64,000 nt of DNA from Hanleya hanleyi (GCA_036873755.1 JAVTVY010025294.1:46541-110540); one strand, 5' to 3'. Numbered from the stretch's first letter, positions 41,849 to 55,140 are shown. The notes: generated from the letters alone by a model not told the origin. A program made the numbers and translations.

Positions 41849-42241
41849 TCACACTATGCTGCATTTACAGCCACATGATCTATCGTCTTCTTTGCTATCA
41901 CAGGGCGATTTGAGGGCCACTTGCATGGCATTCACGAACACATCCCGAAGTCCTTGCCCGGAAACTGCCGAACATTCGACGTAACAGTCTGCTCCAATTC
42001 TGTCCGCGAGCTGAAATCCTTGCTCTGTCGAAATAACGGAAGCGCCCCTTTCCTTGACGGTTGTCCGAAGATCGGTGCGTGTCCCGACTAAAATGAATCG
42101 TGTTTGTGGGTTGTAATGTGTTATTTCTTCTACCCAGTTCGCCTCGACACTTTTGAAAGAATTGGGTGACACGACCGAAAAACACACAATAAATACTTTA
42201 CATCCCACATAGGAAAGCGCCCGTAACCGGTCAAAGGCCTC
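41849..42241 (-). CDS. Rho-family GTPase, exon 3 (C-terminal)
   Basis: The exon follows a polypyrimidine tract and AG acceptor (42242-42243) and begins EAFDRLRALSYVG, in phase with exon 2. It carries the base-recognition motifs FILVGTRTDL (equivalent to TKxD) and YVECSA (equivalent to the SA loop). GQGLRDVFVNAMQVAL follows, and then a CAAX-type end, CGCKCSIV, with extra cysteines that could be palmitoylated. The segment between TDLR and ISTEQG is about seven residues shorter than in Cdc42/Rac, so the Rho insert helix is reduced. Confidence 0.9.
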   Translation of the reverse strand, partial: EAFDRLRALSYVGCKVFIVCFSVVSPNSFKSVEANWVEEITHYNPQTRFILVGTRTDLRTTVKERGASVISTEQGFQLADRIGADCYVECSAVSGQGLRDVFVNAMQVALKSPCDSKEDDRSCGCKCSIV

Positions 42242-43072
42242 CTGGAGAAAAAAAATATGAAATGATGTTTATAGATTAGTGATCTTACTTTCAAATGAAT
42301 CAACGCATATCACGATAGTAGACAAGTTCGTTAAAGGTTTCGGTTGGCTTACTTCTGCCCATGCTAATAAGGTACCGTACCAGATTTGTGGTTTCATGCT
42401 CTAAACATTACACATATAACGATCCGTGATCGTTGCGGGTTAAACAGGTTAGAGTCAACCGGGAAGTTAGCGGAACTTGCGCGTTTGAGTTTTTTTGAAA
42501 ATTAATTCATTCAAAACCCTGCTTGTAAACTCTTCAATATTTTTTTCAGAGATGCGAATAGACATTAGTGTCATATTCCAACTATCAATTTATCAGTAAA
42601 AGTGCATTCGATCGTGGTAATATCAGGTATAGATATTGCGAACTGTGATGGTTGGTCCTAACCTGTTACTGTGATGGTTGGTCCTAACCTGTTACTGTGA
42701 TGGTTGGTCCTAACCTGTTAAATGCGACCGGAGCTCTGTTGTGATAACCAATCAGGCTTCAGCCAACAGAATCAGCAGCGAAACGAATGCTAACTACAAG
42801 TCACCTATGACAATCGTTGTATGTTAAAGATCAGGGTCTATGGGTAACAGGAAGTTTCTACTTTATTTATCGTGACAACGGGACCTTGTTCGTTATCAAA
42901 AAAATGAAAAGGAGAGTTCATGCAGTTATCATATACATCAATATGTCACAATGTACGAACGTATTATTAATTTGAATTCCATATTCTGAGAATTGAGTAT
43001 AACCCAACAGAATCTGTTGCAAATATGCAGAAGACGACGATCATGTGATTTATAACAAATTTGATGTATTAC
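42242..43072 (-). other. Intron 2 of the Rho-type gene
   Basis: GT-AG intron of 831 bp (GTAATACATC donor on the minus strand, CTCCAG acceptor). It contains a 26-bp tandem repeat (ctgtgatggttggtcctaac/ctgtta) in three copies at 42643-42721. No other coding sequence. Confidence 0.85.
42643..42721. repeat. 26-bp tandem repeat, three identical copies in intron 2
   Basis: The unit is ctgtgatggttggtcctaac plus ctgtta. Copies are identical, indicating recent expansion. Confidence 0.9.
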
Positions 43073-43131
43073 CTGGCCTGCTGTGTCAAATATGCTGAGA
43101 ACATAGGAAGACTTGGGACCCGGCAACGTTA
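43073..43131 (-). CDS. Rho-family GTPase, exon 2
   Basis: A 59-bp exon bounded by TTTTACAG and GTAATA. It completes a valine codon with exon 1 (phase 1) and reads TLPGPKSSYVLSIFDTAGQ, which includes the switch II DTAGQ with the catalytic glutamine (Gln61 position) retained. Confidence 0.88.
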
Positions 43132-45049
43132 CTGTAAAAGAATAAACATAGAAAGTTCGATCAATATTTATATTTGAAAATATAACAACATCGAGAGAAT
43201 TAGGAGTATTATTGTTTCTAGATGTATAAGGATCATGGAACAATGCATACATTGAATGGAACAGCAATACAATGTCCAGATTCGACATTTAGTAGCACGC
43301 GTCGTTTCCAAGTCCATAAATAATCCAAAGACCTCATTTATACGACCACCAAAATCTATGCAGACAAAATAGAAACATATATAAACACAAGCTAGTCCGA
43401 TCTCTTGAAAGTGAGAAAGGGCAAAAATATATTGTTTGCATGCAATGATGCCAAGACACCATGCATGATCTTTCTATCGTCAAACCCGTATCTGACCAAA
43501 TGCATTCCCAAGTCCTTAGGCTCAGTTACACTGCACCCTTGGTCGAGGGCTTTTCAGTTATGCATAGACCTTTGACAATATAAACTTATACGAAGTGTCA
43601 AACGAATCAACCAGAAACTTTCCGAATGGGTTTAATGAAATCAGCGGATACTTGCTCTGTGAACCTCTCCTTGTTCAGAAATTCCGAATAGTATCGGTGG
43701 GCTTTTTCAGAAGTATTTTTCTCGGAATTCTTTCGAAAGACCTCATTAGTAAAGAATGCGTGCAGGATCTCGAACAAGAGTGATCCGTGATGGAAGCCGA
43801 GGTTTCCGACATTGTGCTATCAGATGCATAAAACTCCATACGTATGAGACGGGAAATACCAAATGTAGTTCCGGTATTTGACCACAAATCTTCACCTCTG
43901 TATCATTATGACAATATGAGAGAAGAAAAAAAACCCTGTTTGTTCTTTTCATGAAAAACTGATGGTAGTGTACTGAAATTGAATCATATTCAGCATTTTC
44001 ATTAATAAGTGAATAGTCCCAGGTTCATATACTAAGTGTCAGCTAGGTGAGATATTTACAATCAAATTTTATTGGATCGATTTTCTTCCAATTTTCTCCA
44101 CCGTCCAATGAAAAAGCCGGATTTCGTTCTGAAATTTTGTGCTTCAAATGAACGATATCCCGTAATGCAATGTTTTTTCTATAAAACTTCAATATGGTGA
44201 CAAGGAGAGTACAATACACATTAAAAACTATTGTGTATAAAAAGTACACAAAATGAGAGGGTAAACAAATATATGTACACATTTTGTATTTCCGCATAAT
44301 TTGTTTGAAAAGGTATACACAAAACTGTGCAGAAGAGGTACACCCCATTGTATACGATCATTTTTGACACTGTTTACTTTTTGTATACGTTTTACAGAGT
44401 AAATTTCTTCGAGTCAATTAGTGTCATATGGGCCCCTACGTTACTTGAGTGATCACCAGAGCGGAATTAAAGATTTTCCGACGAAGAAAAAAATCGAACA
44501 CATGTCCTTGTTTTATCATTGTAATTATCATTTTTTATACTTCATTTATTTTTGAGGGCGAATTTTTATCCTTTGATTGCTACAGGTTAAGTGAGTGAAC
44601 GTGACCTCAAAGCGCGGTACAAAATTGTCACCTTTGCATGTGTTAATGCTAAGTTTGGGGAAACAATAAAAAGACTTGTTCTGAATGTGAACGCACGTTT
44701 TAAGAGTTTCGCGTGTTTTTCTTGCTTAAAAAATTGCTGATAGGCTGATTCAGTGTCAAGGTAACCAATTCCCTCTCTCGAGCAAACATGAACGGACTCT
44801 CGTGTTTTAACAAAGAAAAACCTTGTTCTCCGTCAAATCAGACCTTCTGTATAGACTAATATTGGAGTACAGGTCAAGAAAGTTGAGTTCGAACGGTCGT
44901 GTATTGAAAAATCACACATATAATATGGCATGCACAGGAATTTATGGAAGGACGGAGAACATAACTGAAATGTGACGAATTAAAACGACTTGTGACGACT
45001 CTTTGTACATATATTAATGCCATTTAAAAAGTGAGCTGAATTGATATCC

Positions 45050-45124
45050 ATTCCGTGATAAGCCGCACACACTCTAGTGATAGATGGGTTGATAAGCCGC
45101 ACACACTCTAGTGATAGATGGGTT
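45050..45124. repeat. 36-bp tandem duplication
   Basis: The segment gataagccgcacacactcta/gtgatagatgggtt is present twice in direct tandem. Confidence 0.85.
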
Positions 45125-45147
45125 GAATTCGAACACCGTGACTCTCC

Positions 45148-45262
45148 CCCAGTCGCCGACCCTCCCAGTGACCCCCGACCCTCTCGGTCAGCTCCGACCC
45201 TCACAGTCGTCGACCCTTACAGTCGTCGACCCTCCTAGTGACCCACGACCCTCTCAGTCACA
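45148..45262. repeat. ~17-bp GACCCTC(C/T)CAGTCGTC minisatellite
   Basis: Six or seven degenerate units such as cgaccctcacagtcgt and gtgacccccgaccctctcgg run in tandem. Confidence 0.75.
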
Positions 45263-47185
45263 GATCCAACATGGGACTCACCCATCACACATTATAGAAT
45301 ATGCTTACCAACAACGTGCATGTGTATAAAATAATTGGATATCGGTACAGCTTTTTTCCTCTTAGTTATGCAGTTTCATTGTGGGGCACTAACGTCGCTA
45401 ATATATGGGACCACAGTATTGGTTGTGGATTTCTTTAGAGGCGTTAGCTAAACAAGTATTCAGAAAGCGGAAGAGCTGCATTTTATCAGGTTCATCCCAA
45501 GTTTGTCGACGAGAGAAGTAGAAAGCCTAACTTGGCCAGCATCCCACGTTTGTGTCTGTTCTTGGCTCTTTGTTATGTACATTTGACGGGGACCTTCAGA
45601 CCCGGTTCGCTTTTCTTGGCTTCCAGCTGTGTGAATTCAGGGCGAGACCCGAAATTAGCAAGATCCTGTCGACACAGAAGCTATTACAACTACTTAAAAT
45701 TGGCCCTTTCTGCTAGACTATCACAGTAATTATGGCCCAATAACGTCTAACAATATTATACGAGATTATTACCGTTAGCTGCATTTGAGATTTTCTCATG
45801 GATCGCCCATGCAGAGATAGGCACTCATGCAGATCCGAGTCTAAACAAATAAAAAAAAAATATCAACAAACTGTTGCCCTCTTCTTGGTGTGTTTCATTT
45901 CCCGTTGTTAATTTATCACTGGAATAAATGTGGAAACCTACTTAAACTGTCTTAAGTGTAAAGGCTTTACTCTGATCCTGGCATTTACAGTCTATGTTTA
46001 ATCCCCTCCGCACTGTGCCTGTTCTAAAAACAGATTTGACTAGGGGCTATCTCCCACAGAGCTTTTACGACCAGGTATATGTTGGACTGTATAGCACAAC
46101 ATGTTTTACCAGGTATAAACTAGATAGCCGTGGGAACATACCCCCCCCCCCCCCCACGCGGCGTACAGAACAAATCCTAAAAGACCACCTCCAAATATAC
46201 GTCGGTTATTTGAAATGATACTAAGTTTATTACAATCAATGTAATCAGACCAAAAGGGATATCACGCAATATTACAGGTACTCGTTTAACAATAATGTTC
46301 CCGACATTGTGATTCATTAGTTCATGTATGTTAATGGCATTAAGTCACCCTGGATATCAGTCGCCAAGCACAGTTTTGTGGTCAGTGTATCCTGTACACC
46401 ATATACCACAGTCATGCTCGGGACAGGATCCGCGGAATCCCGGTTAAACAATTACTGGTATCACTAAGCAGTACCGGTTAACTGGAATATGCTAACCTTT
46501 GGGATGGGTGAATATTACACTGGTATGTCAAATAATCTCCAGGAAATGGAAGAAGAAGAGTGTAAATGCCACCGCTTGGTATATTAGTGCAAGGGAATAC
46601 ATGAATATCATTTGTGAACAATAAATCAATATACCGGTATATTTTCGTTTTATTGTAGGATAGGCCGATATTTAATGTCACAATTGATTTGGGGATTGCC
46701 TAATTGTTATGTCAAAGGTTTTGTCTGACAGCTTGGTATATTTATCGTTGTGTATACCGGAGCTGGATTGTGTATGTATCCATATATTATATATACCATA
46801 TATAGACCTATATACCTGATATAAAATGTAATCAGGTCACTAAGGCACACCTTTTAATAGTGGGACGGTAAAAGTGTACTTAACCATGACGGACCGCGAG
46901 TAATGTTAATAAAGCTACTGAATATAATCAATCGCCATTTTAAGCTAAATGTTATCGTATAGACCATCAGCTGTTTAAAAATACTTAGGAAATTTTATTT
47001 CTGGATAGCTCATACATATTGAGGTGAGATATTTATAGGCCTACTGAGAAAAACTCTGCAGCAATTAATTTCTTGCAGTTCTATTTTAATGTGTTCAGCT
47101 TTTGTGAGTTGATGTTGCAGTTTATGTATAAAGTGTATTATGCAAAAAAATGTTAGTTGTAGTTAAGACGGAATCTCCAACTTAC

Positions 47186-47405
47186 CCACAAAGTTGTCGA
47201 ATGTTGTAGGGTTGTATTCACTGCTGTATCGACCGGTAGCAAATTTAGATGTCAGACAGGTCTTACCGACGGCTGCATCGCCAACTATCACACATTTTAT
47301 ACTGCCAGGCTCTGAACATTTGCTAGATCTGCTTTTTAAACTACCAGTATCACTCCGGCTTTTCAAACTCATATTTCTTGAATCACTTCGGCTCTTTAAA
47401 CTCAT
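47186..47405 (-). CDS. Rho-family GTPase, exon 1; divergent P-loop (Ala at position 12)
   Basis: With exons 2 and 3 this encodes a 223-residue Rho-type small GTPase, a membrane-associated GTP switch that in relatives controls actin and polarity. ATG 47405 follows an in-frame TGA. An N-terminal extension repeats SLKSRSD three times (about residues 2-26). The G domain begins IKCVIVGDAAVGKTCLTSKF: the P-loop has Ala where Rho/Rac/Cdc42 have Gly12, while Lys16 and Thr17 are kept. Switch I is EYNPTTFDNFV. The exon ends in GTG G|GTAAG (phase 1). Substitution at Gly12 impairs GTP hydrolysis in Ras-like proteins, so this protein may be predominantly GTP-bound; that is inference. Nearest relatives appear to be Cdc42/Rac-like, but the subfamily is not assignable by eye. 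Confidence 0.9.
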
Positions 47406-47494
47406 TATTGTACTTCAGTCCACAGTAGCGTAGTATATCCAAACTTTGCCTTCGCGAGAAATTAGGACACTGGAGATGTTGAATGAACGAGGGT

Positions 47495-47600
47495 TGCTAT
47501 ATAAGGGGAGCTCGTGAATGACATCAGAAAGCCCCTCCTTACAGCCAATGAAATACCAGATTATTGAGTCAGCCAATGAAGCATGGCCAGTCGCACGTAG
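47495..47600 (-). promoter_or_regulatory. Proximal promoter of the Rho-type gene
   Basis: On the minus strand, ordered toward the gene, are ATTGGCTG (inverted CCAAT), TGACTCA (AP-1-like), a second ATTGGCTG, TGATGTCATT (CRE-like) and TTATATAG (TATA, about 47497-47504). The TATA lies about 95 bases before ATG 47405, allowing a 5' untranslated leader of about 60-65 bases. All are sequence matches, and none is tested. Confidence 0.6.
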
Positions 47601-47609
47601 AGGGGGTGT

Positions 47610-49130
47610 ACACAATTCTAGAACATATGTTTGATGTAGAGATTTAAATAACATTACGTTTTCGGTAGTATTGAAATCGGAATGTGTCCTATTTCACAAT
47701 TGTAAACCAATCCTTTCAATGTCCAACTCTCCTTTTGAAACCGGTCGGATCAGGAGATAATATGAGTTTTGTGTGGCCAGAGAATGGCTTTTATGGTATG
47801 AAATAATGTCTGGCGAAGTGAAGGCGATACAATAGAGCGCATGTCTCGAATAAACGCATTCATTTCTAGATGCACTTTACCTGCCTATATATATATATAT
47901 AATACATCAATATATGACCATACAATTTTCAGAATTGTGTTCACTTTTAAATTAATCAAAATTTAACATTTGAAATAAGTATTATTTTGTACAAGTATGA
48001 AATATAACTAAATAATGAATTTAATATGCTAAACCTGTTCTGACATGCTGTTTAACTAGCAGAGGAAGGTGAAGAAAGGACAGATGTGCCTGCTCGTTTG
48101 AATTATATTATCACTTCATTTTGTGAGTTGTGGCTGCTGGAAGGAAGGTCGGTGGGTGTGGGGAGGGGAGGGGGTGTTAGTGATTCTTTGAATATTATAG
48201 CAAAAGAATGTCCAATCTGTCCCAATTAACTGGGCAGATTTGTTTTATACCTCGGTATTTAGAAGTTTGCATATATCCCCCTAAACAATTTCCCTTGTTA
48301 GTCGCCATGCACTAAAAAAACTCACAAATACATGTATTTCCATGTCGAGGTCATACAAATTAGGTGATCATGGCATTTATAATTGTACGTAACTATTTCA
48401 CTACAGATATATTAACACTATTTTCGATGTAATTGGTGACATTTATGATCGTGACACTTGTAACACAATAAATAAAGTTGATGGTATTACTTTTGCAATA
48501 GATATCCTTCCTATATGTGAAAAAAAAAATAATAAAAAATGCATATTTCGGAAACAGAACCATGCATGGGCTGGAAAACACAACTGTACTAATAGGAAAT
48601 CTAACTATGTATACGTGTATCTTCGACTGTGCTTTTTATTATCATTTCCACATTTACGATTCACACAACGTATTGTTTTGTATAGTTCAAGCTGCCATTT
48701 CTTGTTGCTATATATTATTATTTATGAAGGATATGGGTTACGATTTGATCTAGTGTATTTGCTCCCCATCCCGTGTAAAGCTCTGGGAGGGAGTGGGGGG
48801 GCGGTGTCTGTGTCGTTAAAAGCGACAGACCTCAAAGGGTGCACGTCTTTGGAGTATGTATACTCAACCGTATGAACATTAAAACTTACTATGAAAAACC
48901 ACTTTCGCAGATAAATCGGATAGAAAGAACAACACTAGAGACAAACGACAGACCCACCAGCGATACGGTATACTAAATCCTGATTTAGACATTTCGGTAT
49001 GTGATTATGGTTACGGTACTTGTTAAAAATGTATACCACTTTCAAAATCAGCCTACCTTAATTAACAAGTATTGAAGCATCAAACTTATTTGATGGACAA
49101 CACATAAAACATTAATCGACCGAAACCCGA
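47610..49130. other. No supported gene; upstream of the Rho-type gene
   Basis: AT-rich sequence with a TA microsatellite at about 47888-47902. Small ORFs at 48393-48875 show no recognisable domain. Confidence 0.35.
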
Positions 49131-49136
49131 CCCACA

Positions 49137-51265
49137 CTTCACACAGAACACATGAGGGTATATACCTATTTCACACAGAACACATGAGGGTATATACCGA
49201 TTTCACACAGAACACATGAGGGTATATACCTATTTCACACAGAACACATGAGGGTATATACCTATTTCACACAGAACACATGAGGGTATACACCTATTTC
49301 ACACAGAACACATGAGGGTATATACCTATTTCACACAGAACACATGAGGGTATATACCTATTTCACACAGAACACATGAGGGTATATACCTATTTCACAC
49401 AGAACCCATGAGGGTATATACCTATTTCATACAGAACACATGAGGGTATATACCTATTTCACACAGAACACATGAGGTATATACCTATTTCACACAGAAC
49501 ACATGAGGGTATATACCTATTTCACACAGAACACATGAGTGTATATACCTATTTCACACAGAACACATGAGCGTACATACCTATTTCACACAGAACACAT
49601 GAGGGTATATACCTATTTCACACAGAACACATGAGTGTATATACCTATTTCACACAGAACACATGAGGGTATATACCTATTTCACACAGAACACATGAGG
49701 GTATATACCTATTTCACACAGAACACATGAGTGTATATACCTATTTCACACAGAACACATGAGGGTATATACCTATTTCACACAGAACACATGAGGGTAT
49801 ATACCTATTTCACACAGAACACATGAGGGTATATACCTATTTCACACAGAACACGAGGGTATATACCTATTTCACACAGAACACATGAGTGTATATACCT
49901 ATTTCACACAGAACACATGAGGGTATATACCTATTTCACACAGAACACATGAATGTATATACCTATTTCACACAGAACACATGAGGGTATATACCTATTT
50001 CACACAGAACACATGAGGGTATATACCTATTTCACACAGAACACATGAGGGTATATACCTATTTCACACAGAACACATGAGTGTATATACCTATTTCACA
50101 CAGAACACATGAGGGTATATACCTATTTCACACAGAACACATGAGGGTATATACCTATTTCACACAGAACACATGAGGGTATATACCTATTTCACACAGA
50201 ACACATGAGTGTATATACCTATTTCACACAGAACACATGAGGGTATATACCTATTTCACACAGAACACATGAGGGTATATACCTATTTCATGAGGGTATA
50301 TACCTATTTCACACAGAACACATGAGGGAACACATGAGGGTATATACCTATTTCACACAGAACACATGAGGGTATATACCTATTTCATACAGAACACATG
50401 AGGGTATATACCGATTTCACACAGAACACATGAGGGTATATACCTATTTCACACAGAACACATGAGGGTATATACCTATTTCACACAGAACACATGAGGG
50501 TATTCACCTATTTCACACAGAACACATGAGGGTATATACCTATTTCACACAGAACACATGAGGGTATATACCTATTTCACACAGAACACATGAGGGTATA
50601 TACCTATTTCACACAGAACCCATGAGGGTATATACCTATTTCATACAGAACACATGAGGGTATATACCTATTTCACACAGAACACATGAGGTATATACCT
50701 ATTTCACACAGAACACATGAGGGTATATACCTATTTCATACAGAACACATGAGGGTATATACCGATTTCACACAGAACACATGAGGGTATATACCTATTT
50801 CACACAGAACACATGAGGGTATATACCTATTTCACACAGAACACATGAGGGTATTCACCTATTTCACACAGAACACATGAGGGTATATACCTATTTCACA
50901 CAGAACACATGAGGGTATATACCTATTTCACACAGAACACATGAGGGTATATACCTATTTCACACAGAACATGAGGGTATATACCTATTTCATACAGAAC
51001 ACATGAGGGTATATACCTATTTCACACAGAACACATGAGGGTATATACCTATTTCACACAGAACACATGAGGGTATATACCTATTTCACACAGAACACAT
51101 GAGGGTATATACCTATGAACACATGAGGGTATATACCTATTTCACACAGAACACATGAGGGTATATACCTATTTCACACAGAACACATGAGGGTATATAC
51201 CTATTTCACACAGAACACATGAGGGTATATACCTATTTCACACAGAACACATGAGGGTATATACC
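49137..51265. repeat. 32-bp minisatellite, about 66 copies
   Basis: The unit is tatttcacacagaacacatg plus agggtatatacc. Each unit contains GGTATATACC, a perfect 10-bp palindrome, except variants with gtgtatatacc. Higher-order structure is visible: a block with ccgatttcac and gtattcacc variants occurs near 50406-50510 and again near 50757-50860, about 351 bp (11 units) apart. Some units are shortened. No coding potential. Confidence 0.95.
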
Positions 51266-51269
51266 TATG

Positions 51270-52080
51270 TCACAACCTGCGATACTTTAGATCTAGACTA
51301 CCTCTCATATTTTTGTCAGACTTTCATGCACTTAAGCATACAGTACGAGATTCATGATAACTAGATCGAATGGCTGGCTGACGAAGTGCATGGTCTTGGT
51401 TTTTTGGTCAATTGCACGAATTTTAAATGAGTTTCTTTGCAGACCACGGCTGATAACTGAATATCGGATCCGTCTCATGTAACTGGTTAGTTCGGCAACC
51501 CTTAGTCATGTACTGATAATAGGAAAATATGTGTCACAGGACATTATGGCAGGGTCACTTCGCAACTTCTTGGGGTTTCAGGGAATGAAAGAAATCGCCT
51601 CCCTCGGTACATTTCCGCTCGGCAGTTCCGAATGTTTTGTGTACCGTATTCTGTATTCAACGAACGCGGATTTTTGCTGTTGATGTACCGTACTTCATCA
51701 GTATTTGGATATCGACAATCGAATAGTATCGATGAGTGGACATATGTATTAATAATAACATCAGTCTATATATCAACTACTGTTTCATTATTAATTACAC
51801 AATTGTTGCCTTTGGGACAATACGTCATTAGCAGTTGTCTGGTCGCCAGCTAATGCCACAATTGTGTCATTAGTGTTTGCGATTGTAGGCAAACTTTCTT
51901 AATGTTATGACATTAACGGTTAACAGTCCCCTCAACCACTAATGTTACAACAAAGAACGTATGAAACCTAGTCAGGCGACCATCTGACACATGATATAGC
52001 AATTTAGGTGCTAGTAACATGGTTAAGGATTCTGTAAACAAAGTTTTTTAGAAATAGATATATCAAAAATGCAATGAAGC
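51270..52080. other. No supported gene
   Basis: Single-copy-looking DNA with frames lacking recognisable domains. Confidence 0.35.
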
Positions 52081-52239
52081 TGTCGCATCAGCGCGAAAAA
52101 TGTCAAATGTTTATGATGTGGCAGATTCGGTCACATTTCTGAAAACAAGCGTTGACCTGCCATTGGTCCGACTTGCAACTAATGTTCTGGAACAGATCAC
52201 TTTGCAGTTGTGTGCAAAACAAAGAAGCCTACATCAGGC

Positions 52240-55140
52240 CATAAGTATACACAAAGTAAAGTAATTTTCATGGCTGAAAATGACGACGAAGATGAGTTCG
52301 CATTCAGGAAGAAGGAAGATTTCGTGTGTGATAGTACAATTTCTTTATCTGTGGGATAGGTTCCAGTAGAAATATTGTTTGACTCGGGCGCGAGCTGTAA
52401 TGTCATTGATCGCGGAACGTGGGAAATGCTGAAACAACAGAAGGTGTATGCATATAAACAATGAAAAATGTGACAAGAAACTGTTTGCGTACAGTTCCGG
52501 AAAACCGTTATCAATGGGCGGAAAATTCACGTCAGATGTCTTACCGAACAAAAGAAGAAGAATTTAGTGTAGTTGAACATCAGTGAGAACCTGTTAGGCA
52601 GGAAAAATGCAGCCCATTTGAGCGTTCCAAAACTAGGACCAGTGGAAATGAATTCGGTATGGTCGGACATTGACTTCTTGAATGAGTTCGTGTTCAGTTT
52701 GTAAGGCGGAGGGAAACCCAAAGATTAGGAGGGTAAAAGATCCACAGCAACACAGTGATGAGGTTCAACCGGGCGTGTAACCTGTCCGTCCTATTCCTTT
52801 CTATTTGCGGTCCAAAGTGGAGGAGAAATTGAAACAACTAGAAGATATGGACATTATCGAACGAGTTGACTGCCCAACATGGTGCGTCCAGTGGTTATTG
52901 TGCAGAAACCATCTGAGGATTCGATTATTCGTAGACATACTTAGAGCTAATGAAGCCGTAATACGGGCACGTCATCCGATCCCTACTGTGGAAGAAGTTC
53001 TCACAATATGAACGGTAGAAAGGTCTTCAATAAATTAGACCTCAAGTGGAGGTATCACCAGTTGGTTTTAGAGGAAGGGTCACGTGCCATCACAACTTTT
53101 TCAACGTATCAGTGATTATACAGATACAAGAGACTTATGTTCGAAATAAGTTCGGCTCTGGAAATCTATCAGAATGTGATTCAGCAGGTACTTCATTGGA
53201 GTGAAGGTGCAGATGATATTGTGATCGATGTAAATTAATTTGGAAGGATGTTCAACAGCACGATGAACGACTACGAATGTCCTCACACGCCAGTCGGAGG
53301 AAGGGATCACGTTAAATCCAGACAATGCCAATTTCGGGTGTCTAAGCTGACATTCATAGGGAATGACCTTTCTGACAAGATAGTGCCAAAGTCGAAGCAG
53401 TAGTGAACGCGAGACGTTCAGAAACGGCATCGAAAGTGCGTAGCTTCCTCGGGTTTGTCAAGTTCAGTGTCCGATTTATTCCAGACACAGTGACAGTCTC
53501 CGAGCCATTGGGAAAGTTGATTAAGAAGAGCGTTCCATTTATTTGTGGGGATGAGCAAACACAAATCGTTTGACGCATTGAAACAGAGACTGTCTGAGGC
53601 GAAAACGCCTACCTACTACGATCGCGAAGCGATCCTGTCGGACTTTCAGATAAATAAGGACGACGAACACCAATTTATCAGTTATGCAAGTAGGAGCCTG
53701 GCAGACGTAGGAAAACGGTATGCACAACAGAGAAGGAATTGGTCGCGGTTGTCTTGGCGTGTGAACGGTTTCATTTGTACATATACGGGGCCGATTTTGT
53801 TCACAACTGTTCATAAACCGTTCGAGTTAATATACTCCAAGAAATCAAAACCGTCAGTTAGAATCGCGACTGCAACCATATTCATTCACAGGCCCGAGAA
53901 ATCGAATATCGCAGACGCGTTGTCAAGACTGACACAAATCACATAAATATCGATGTGCAGAAATGTCGCGGAAGAGTACATTCGTTTCATGGCGGAATGT
54001 TCTATACCAGCCTCCATGAGTTTGGAAGACGTGAAACATAAACCGTCTGTGAGCGATTACTGATGAAAGTTCCTTGGTGTATCCAATCCCTGAAGTGGAA
54101 ATCTGAAACTGTTCATGGATACAAAGCAGTTAGGAATAAACTGGCTGTAGTTGGAACATTGGTGCTACGGGGCACTAGAATCGTCATCCCGAAAGTCTGC
54201 GAAACAAGTTTGAAACTTTTACATGAAGGCCATAAAGGCATTGTGAAGGCAAAAATGCGACTTCGAACGAAAGTTTGGTGGCCAAGCATAGATAGCGAGA
54301 CGGAAATCTTGTGCTGAAAATGTCACTCTTGCCAGTTGGAGAGTCAAGCGCCTCCGCCTGAACCGATGAATAGATCAACGTTCCCAACCGGGCCGTGGGA
54401 ACATCTATCGCTTGATTTGCTCGGACCGTTAACATCCGAAGAACATATCATGGTACTTCTGGACTATTACAGTCGGCACTACTTTATACATGTAGCTGTG
54501 ATGAAATCGACGCCGTCTTCAAATCTGATTGATCATCTGGATAAGATGTTTACCATTTATGGACTTCCGTACTCAATAACTAATGACAACGGGCCCCAAA
54601 CTCTCTCGGAGGAATTTGAGGAATTCCTGAAAGAGAACGGCGTTTTACACCGTAAAGCCACTCCGTTGTTGCCACAAGTCGAGTGGCAAAATCGGACTAT
54701 GTTCAAAGCGGAACTGGAAGAAGGAAATGAACAAATTCCTTCTGGCGTATAGGACAACCGTCCAAGTAACTACAGGTCGGAAACTTAGGACAAAGCTGAT
54801 TGAACTAAACACCGATCGTCTTACAAGTGACTCTGAAATTCGCGAACGCGACGCGGAGAAGAAAATGGTTGGGAAAGACTACGCGGATCGCAGACGGCAT
54901 GCAGCTGATAGCGATCTCGCTGTAGGTGACACGGTATTGCTACAACAACAACGCGACAATAAACAGTCAACGATATACATAAATGCACCTTACACTGTAA
55001 TGCGTAATGTCCAGACGGTGCGAGTAATTGTCGCAACTCAACAGTCGTGCGTAAATACCAGAAGCAGAATGACGCGACGACACGTAATGAGCAACCTGAT
55101 GTTAACGTAACATCAGACGACGAGTCTGTGGATGAATTAG
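52240..55140 (+). pseudogene. Ty3/Gypsy-type pol relic
   Basis: Collinear fragments of a Gypsy polyprotein in shifting + frames. A retropepsin core, EILFDSGASCNVIDRGTW, lies near 52370-52425. Reverse transcriptase pieces lie at 52800-53400 (KLKQLEDMDIIERVDCPTW; FVDILRANEAVIRARHPIPT; an IGND-type segment). RNase H is at 53540-53940 (FISYASRSLADVGKRYAQQ). An integrase zinc region (LLHEGHKGIVKAKMRLRTKV, WWP) is at 54210-54320. A DDE core with LSLDLLGPL, TNDNGPQ and a Glu-x-x-Asn-Arg-like end is at 54400-54700, then a tail to 55110. At least ten stops and frameshifts make it dead. No LTRs, gag or primer-binding site were recognised. Confidence 0.85.

Larger units (their letters stand above)
43132..47185 (-). 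other. Intron 1 of the Rho-type gene
   Basis: 4,054-bp GT-AG intron (GTAAGTTGGA donor, TTTTACAG acceptor). It contains a 36-bp tandem duplication at 45050-45124, a degenerate ~17-bp gaccctc(a/t)cagtcgtc repeat at 45148-45262 and a C-run at about 46141-46156. No further exon is needed to keep frame, and no RNA gene was recognised. Confidence 0.8.

Noticed and set aside
49137..51265. Regular 32-bp repeats resembling a CRISPR array
   Set aside because: There are no unique spacers, the repeats abut directly, and the context is animal DNA.
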